A stretch of 26,022 nt of DNA, from contig CAZIDB010000042.1 of NCBI GenBank assembly GCA_964537965.1, forward strand, positions 1 through 26,022, written 5' to 3'. Shown here piece by piece: positions 22,173 to 26,022 of this stretch. The position numbers were made by a program, and so were the translations under genes. Each line of letters begins with the position of its first letter. The stretch's first letter is position 1. This DNA comes from SURF-24 sp964537965. Lineage in GTDB: Bacteria; Bacteroidota; Ignavibacteria; Ignavibacteriales; SURF-24. A model generated the notes under the pieces. That model was given only the letters and a program-made list of their open reading frames with translations. It made no database searches and was not told where the DNA came from.

Positions 22173-23990
22173 ATGAATAAGCTTGAATTACTTTCGCCGG
22201 CTAAAGATTTTGAGGGCGGTATCGCTGCAATCAATTGCGGGGCAGATGCCGTGTACATCGGCGCTCCAAAATTTGGTGCGCGTGCCGCTGTTGGTAATTC
22301 AATTGATGATATTGCGAAACTGATAAACTATGCTCATAAGTTTTGGGCAAAAGTTTACGTTACTGTTAATACAATTATTTATGAAGATGAATTAGTGGAA
22401 GTACAACAACTAATTCATCAGCTATATGAAATCGGTACAGACGCAATCATCATTCAGGATATGGGCATGCTCGAAATGGATCTGCCGCCGATTCCTATTT
22501 TCGCTTCAACTCAAACACATAACTACTCGGTTGATAAGATTAAATTTCTTGAGCAAACCGGAATTCAAAGAATAATTCTTGCCCGTGAACTTTCGCTTCA
22601 ACAGATAAAGGAAATCAGAAAGCATACAACTGTCGATCTTGAATTTTTTATTCATGGAGCATTGTGTGTTTGCTTTAGCGGGCAGTGCTATTTCAGCCAG
22701 GCTACAACCGGGCGAAGTGCAAACAGGGGCGAATGTTCTCAGCCCTGCCGTATGCTCTATTCACTTGAGGATGCTGACGGAAATATTATTGTAAAAGATA
22801 AATATCTTCTTTCACTAAAGGATTTAAATCTCTCTTCATATCTTGCAGAACTTATTGATGCCGGAATCTCATCTTTCAAAATAGAAGGAAGGTTAAAAGA
22901 TATTTCCTATGTTAAAAACGTTACAGCGTTTTACCGGCAAAAACTTGATGCTTTAATTGCAAATGATAAATCACTTGCAAAATCATCATCAGGTAAAGTT
23001 TACATCGATTTCAAACCTGATCCCGACAAAACTTTTAACCGTGGATACACTGATTATTTTATTGAAGGCCGAAAAAAAGAAATAGCCTCTTCCGATACTC
23101 AGAAATCAATCGGCAAATATCTCGGCAAAGTGAAAAGGATTGAGAAAGATTTTTTTGAAGTCTCCACAAAGGAAATTCTGATTAACGATGACGGTATCTG
23201 TTACTTCGATTCAAAAAATATTTTGCGGGGAATGATTATAAGCAAGGTAAATAACAACCGTATTTTTACTGATGAATTGAGTGACTTAAAAATCGGGACG
23301 AAGATATACCGTAACCGCGATCATCAGTTCATTAAAGATTTATCAAAAGAAACTTCAACCAGAAAGATACAAGCGAAACTTGTATTGAATGAAGCAAAGG
23401 AAGGAATGTTTATTTCTGCTAGTGATGAAGATGGAAACCATGTTTCTGCATTATGCGAATTTGTGAAAGAACCGGCAAACAATCCGGAGCAAATGCACAA
23501 AACTATCGAAAAACAAATGCTTAAATCTGGAGATTCAATTTTTGAAGTGAGGGATGTTCAGATAAATCTGAAACAAACATATTTCCTTCCGGTTGCTAAG
23601 TTAAATGAATTCAGGAGAGAAGTGCTCAATCAATTGGAAACAGAAAGAGTAAAAAACTTTCCCCGTCAGTCATCGCAGATCAAAAAGTCCAATCATAAAT
23701 ATCCTGGTGATAAATTAGATTATCACGGTAATGTTGTTAATTCAAAAGCAGAAAAATTTTATGCGGATCATGGCGTTGAAATAGTGGAAGAAGGATTTGA
23801 AAAACTTTCTTCTGTTAAAGGTAAAATTATTATGACTACAAAATACTGCATTAAAGATCAGCTTGGAATTTGTCCGCAAAACAGGTGCAGCCAATTAAAA
23901 GTGAAAGAGCCGCTTTTCCTTGCAGATGGAAAAAGAAAATATCAATTAATTTTTAATTGCAAAAATTGCGAGATGAGTATTAAATTGTAA
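22173..23990 (+). CDS. U32 peptidase-family protein, likely RNA hydroxylation factor (RlhA/TrhP-like)
   Basis: 605-residue cytoplasmic protein. The N-terminal barrel begins ELLSPAKDFEGGIAAINCGADAVYIG, typical of the family. The U32 signature is EFFIHGALCVCFSGQCYFS (157-175), and RSANRGECSQPCR (181-193) follows. Four cysteines (C165, C172, C188, C192) are in the positions that hold a [4Fe-4S] cluster in RlhA and TrhP. The C-terminal part (about 330-605) is the longer U32 extension and ends in further cysteines (CPQNRC, CKNC). Characterised relatives hydroxylate 23S rRNA C2501 (RlhA) or tRNA U34 (TrhP); older annotation as collagenase or protease is doubtful. It sits 59 bp after the GH63-like gene, an unexpected neighbour for an RNA-modification protein. 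Confidence 0.9.
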   Translation: MNKLELLSPAKDFEGGIAAINCGADAVYIGAPKFGARAAVGNSIDDIAKLINYAHKFWAKVYVTVNTIIYEDELVEVQQLIHQLYEIGTDAIIIQDMGMLEMDLPPIPIFASTQTHNYSVDKIKFLEQTGIQRIILARELSLQQIKEIRKHTTVDLEFFIHGALCVCFSGQCYFSQATTGRSANRGECSQPCRMLYSLEDADGNIIVKDKYLLSLKDLNLSSYLAELIDAGISSFKIEGRLKDISYVKNVTAFYRQKLDALIANDKSLAKSSSGKVYIDFKPDPDKTFNRGYTDYFIEGRKKEIASSDTQKSIGKYLGKVKRIEKDFFEVSTKEILINDDGICYFDSKNILRGMIISKVNNNRIFTDELSDLKIGTKIYRNRDHQFIKDLSKETSTRKIQAKLVLNEAKEGMFISASDEDGNHVSALCEFVKEPANNPEQMHKTIEKQMLKSGDSIFEVRDVQINLKQTYFLPVAKLNEFRREVLNQLETERVKNFPRQSSQIKKSNHKYPGDKLDYHGNVVNSKAEKFYADHGVEIVEEGFEKLSSVKGKIIMTTKYCIKDQLGICPQNRCSQLKVKEPLFLADGKRKYQLIFNCKNCEMSIKL

Positions 23991-24026
23991 TCAGCTTTAA
24001 GCAAAGTTTCGGATGAGGAAAACTGT

Positions 24027-24075
24027 AACTTACCTGCTCTGCTTCTTCTTAATATAAGGGGCAGGCAGGTGAGTT
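24027..24075 (+). terminator. Long imperfect hairpin after the U32 gene
   Basis: AACTTACCTGC (24027-24037) pairs with GCAGGTGAGTT (24065-24075). After one bulged T, CTGCTTCTT (24039-24047) pairs with AAGGGGCAG (24056-24064), leaving an 8-base loop. The three non-Watson-Crick positions are all U with G in plus-strand RNA and would be A with C on the other strand, so a plus-strand transcript is favoured. T-rich sequence follows. A terminator is the simplest reading. Confidence 0.65.
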
Positions 24076-24122
24076 ATTTATTGATTGTTGTTGAATGATA
24101 GTATTAAAGCAAAGGAGTTAAA

Positions 24123-26022
24123 ATGTTTAAAATAAAATTATTTGTCGTTGTTCTTCTTGCCTCAGCCTGCTTAGCGCAATCCGGTTACATAAATAAATTT
24201 GAATTAAATAAAAACGATCTTGAAATTTCCCGCCTTGCCCAGCCTAATCAATACTTTGATAAGATTGGTCTTAAAGCAGCTTTAATGGGTTTTGAAAATG
24301 GAAACTTTGAAGCCTGGATTTGGCCCTGGAAACCTTTGAGAAATTTCGAGCTTCAGTTCTTTACTGCAAATTCAACCCAGCCTATTCTTGCAAAGGATAT
24401 TGTGCGGACCATTTCAGCTACGCCCGAAGCGACAACTATAACTTACACTTATGAATCATTTACTGTAAAAGAGATTTTTATTGTACCGGTTGATGAACCG
24501 GGAATTATTATTCTTCTTGATGTTCGAACGATAGAACCGATATCAATCGTTCCGGGATTTCTTCCGGTGATGCAGCCTCAATGGCCTGCAGGAGTTGGCG
24601 GGCAATATAGTTACTGGGATGATGATGTTAAAGCTTTTGTAATTTCAGAAGCGCAACGCAGGGCAATGTATTTGTGTGGTTCACCTGCCGGTAAAGAAAT
24701 GTCTGCACCACCTGCTCATATGTTTGCAGATAACCCGCTTCAGTTTAAAATTGAAATTAAACCTGATGAAACGAACAATAAATATATTCCTGTTGTAATT
24801 TGCGGTTATGTAAATTCTAAACTTGATTCGGTAAAAACTCTTTATAAAAACTTATGTCAGAAGGCAGAAAGTTTTTATAAAAACAATTATGATTACTACC
24901 AGTCACTTCGTAACTCAACGGTTCAGATTATTACTCCCGAACAAAGATTTAATCTTGCTTATGAATGGGGTAAAGTTGCTTTAAGAAATTTAATGGTTGA
25001 TAATCCAACATTGGGTAAAGGATTAGTTGCCGGTTATGGTTTATCAGGCGGCGGTGGACGGCCAGGTTTTGCCTGGTACTTTGGCGGTGACGCTTACGCA
25101 AATTCACTTGCTATGAACAGTCTTGGAGATTTCTCAACTGTTAGGGATGCACTTAAGTTCACTCAAAAATGGCAGCGCCAGGAAAATTTTCCTATAAGAA
25201 AAAAATCTTCTGATGAAGTCAATAATGACATCGGTAAAATGGCTCACGAACTTTCACAAAGCGATGGGCTTGTTGATTGGTGGAACGATTATCATTACGG
25301 ATATAATCATGCGGATACTTCTCCCTGGTATCTTGTTGCAATGGGAGATTATTATCGTAAAAGCGGCGATAAACAATTTGTAAAAGAAAGCTGGGAATCA
25401 ATTAAGCAAGCTTACTATTGGTGCTTAAACAAAGATAGCAATAATGATGGTCTGATGGATTTAAAAGGCGCGGGACTTGGTGTTCTTGAATTTGGTTCAC
25501 TCGTAAAAATTTATAACGATATGTACACGCAGTCGCTTTGGCTTCAGGCCATAAAAGAAACAATCGAAATGTCCAAAGTTGTTGGCGATAGAAAATTTGA
25601 AGACCAGGCAAAGAATTTATTGCCGTATGCAAAAGAATCCTTAGAAAAATTATTCTGGATGGAAGATAAAGGTTATTATTCTTTCGGAGCAAATGAAGTA
25701 GGCGTACAGGTGAAAGAAAAAAATCCTTATCCCAGTATTGCTTTTGATTTCATGCTGATGGATAAAGAACGCACGGAAAAATCTTTGGAAGCATTTGCTC
25801 ATTCCGATTTATCTTCCGACTGGGGAGTGAGAAGTTTATCAATTCAGTCTAAATATTTTGAGCCACGCAATTATAATTACGGTGCTGTTTGGCCATTCAA
25901 TTCAATTATGCTTGGAACAGCTTTTTATAATTACAACTTTGCTCTTGCTGGCTTTGCAAATCTGCAGGCAACACTTCAGCAACAATCAAATTACGGAATT
26001 GGAGTTATACCGGAAGTTTTTT
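24123..26022 (+). CDS. Secreted (alpha/alpha)6 glycosidase resembling amylo-alpha-1,6-glucosidase (3' end outside window)
   Basis: 633 residues are present, with no stop before the right edge. The ATG at 24123 follows AAAGGAG (24111-24117). The first 18 residues (MFKIKLFVVVLLASACLA) are a signal peptide ending LAQ. A beta-rich N-terminal domain runs to about residue 285. The six-hairpin barrel then shows debranching-enzyme-like segments: GLVDWWNDYHYGYNHADTSP (382-401), LVAMGDYYRKSGD, DSNNDGLMD, WGVRSLS and NYGAVWPFNSIMLG. Asp385 or Asp398 are candidate acids and Glu631 (VIPEVF) a candidate base, by analogy only. Family members remove alpha-1,6-linked glucose or act on other alpha-glycosides. 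Export is unusual for a glycogen debrancher and suggests dietary or environmental glycans. GH63-like assignment is possible. Confidence 0.8.
   Translation, partial: MFKIKLFVVVLLASACLAQSGYINKFELNKNDLEISRLAQPNQYFDKIGLKAALMGFENGNFEAWIWPWKPLRNFELQFFTANSTQPILAKDIVRTISATPEATTITYTYESFTVKEIFIVPVDEPGIIILLDVRTIEPISIVPGFLPVMQPQWPAGVGGQYSYWDDDVKAFVISEAQRRAMYLCGSPAGKEMSAPPAHMFADNPLQFKIEIKPDETNNKYIPVVICGYVNSKLDSVKTLYKNLCQKAESFYKNNYDYYQSLRNSTVQIITPEQRFNLAYEWGKVALRNLMVDNPTLGKGLVAGYGLSGGGGRPGFAWYFGGDAYANSLAMNSLGDFSTVRDALKFTQKWQRQENFPIRKKSSDEVNNDIGKMAHELSQSDGLVDWWNDYHYGYNHADTSPWYLVAMGDYYRKSGDKQFVKESWESIKQAYYWCLNKDSNNDGLMDLKGAGLGVLEFGSLVKIYNDMYTQSLWLQAIKETIEMSKVVGDRKFEDQAKNLLPYAKESLEKLFWMEDKGYYSFGANEVGVQVKEKNPYPSIAFDFMLMDKERTEKSLEAFAHSDLSSDWGVRSLSIQSKYFEPRNYNYGAVWPFNSIMLGTAFYNYNFALAGFANLQATLQQQSNYGIGVIPEVF

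Noticed and set aside
1..26022. CRISPR array, insertion sequence, tRNA, rRNA or prophage
   Set aside because: I saw no regularly spaced repeats, transposase motifs, terminal inverted repeats or tRNA-like cloverleaf sequence; intergenic gaps are mostly under 200 bases.

Overview
The window is about 26 kb of AT-rich bacterial chromosome. The protein repertoire points to the Bacteroidota/Chlorobiota/Ignavibacteriota group, perhaps an Ignavibacteria-type organism. Three things suggest this: several secreted glycoside hydrolases, signal peptides that all end in Ala-Gln, and a few upstream elements resembling the Bacteroidota TAnnTTTG promoter. No rRNA, tRNA or other strict taxonomic marker is present, so the assignment is an inference. 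I see no insertion sequence, phage gene or CRISPR array.

Layout. (1) 1-2.6 kb: the end of an unrecognised gene, then two GT4-type glycosyltransferases that converge and overlap tail to tail. This looks like the edge of a surface-polysaccharide locus. (2) 2.7-4.2 kb: an AI-2E/PerM-family membrane protein and a small two-helix membrane protein. (3) 4.2-9.5 kb, minus strand: a likely co-directional run of a cNMP-binding/GAF/histidine-kinase-like sensor, miaA, a GT2-like glycosyltransferase and prfA. (4) 9.5-11.7 kb, plus strand: an AlkA-like DNA glycosylase, an ECF sigma factor with an overlapping zinc-binding anti-sigma factor, an FmdB zinc-ribbon protein and a rhodanese lipoprotein, closed by a clear intrinsic terminator. 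(5) 11.8-16.9 kb: a secreted GH13 amylase-type enzyme, a 318-bp gap, and a Cache-HAMP-PAS histidine kinase with an Rcp1-like single-domain response regulator. (6) 16.9-26 kb: a small TM1266-like protein on the minus strand, then a plus-strand series of a secreted GH3 with a PA14 insert, a secreted GH63-like (alpha/alpha)6 enzyme, a U32 peptidase-family RNA-modification protein, and a second secreted (alpha/alpha)6 enzyme resembling glycogen-debranching enzymes, cut by the window end.

How they fit together. Four secreted hydrolases (GH13, GH3, GH63-like, debranching-like) suggest breakdown of alpha- and beta-linked glycans outside the cytoplasm. No SusC/SusD pair or transporter lies beside them, so this is not a classical polysaccharide-utilisation locus. 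The sigma/anti-sigma/FmdB/rhodanese set is rich in thiols and zinc ligands and may be a small redox or sulfur stress module. Most of the rest is housekeeping.

The most notable observations are the missing phosphoacceptor histidine (Gln391) in the cNMP/GAF sensor, the shared Ala-Gln signal-peptide junction of all four secreted enzymes, the duplicated Cys motif in the FmdB tail, and an orphan open frame with a strong ribosome-binding site but no ATG in the 13.6-13.95 kb gap. I found no clearly new multi-gene system; the sigma/thiol module and the histidine-less sensor are the best candidates for follow-up.
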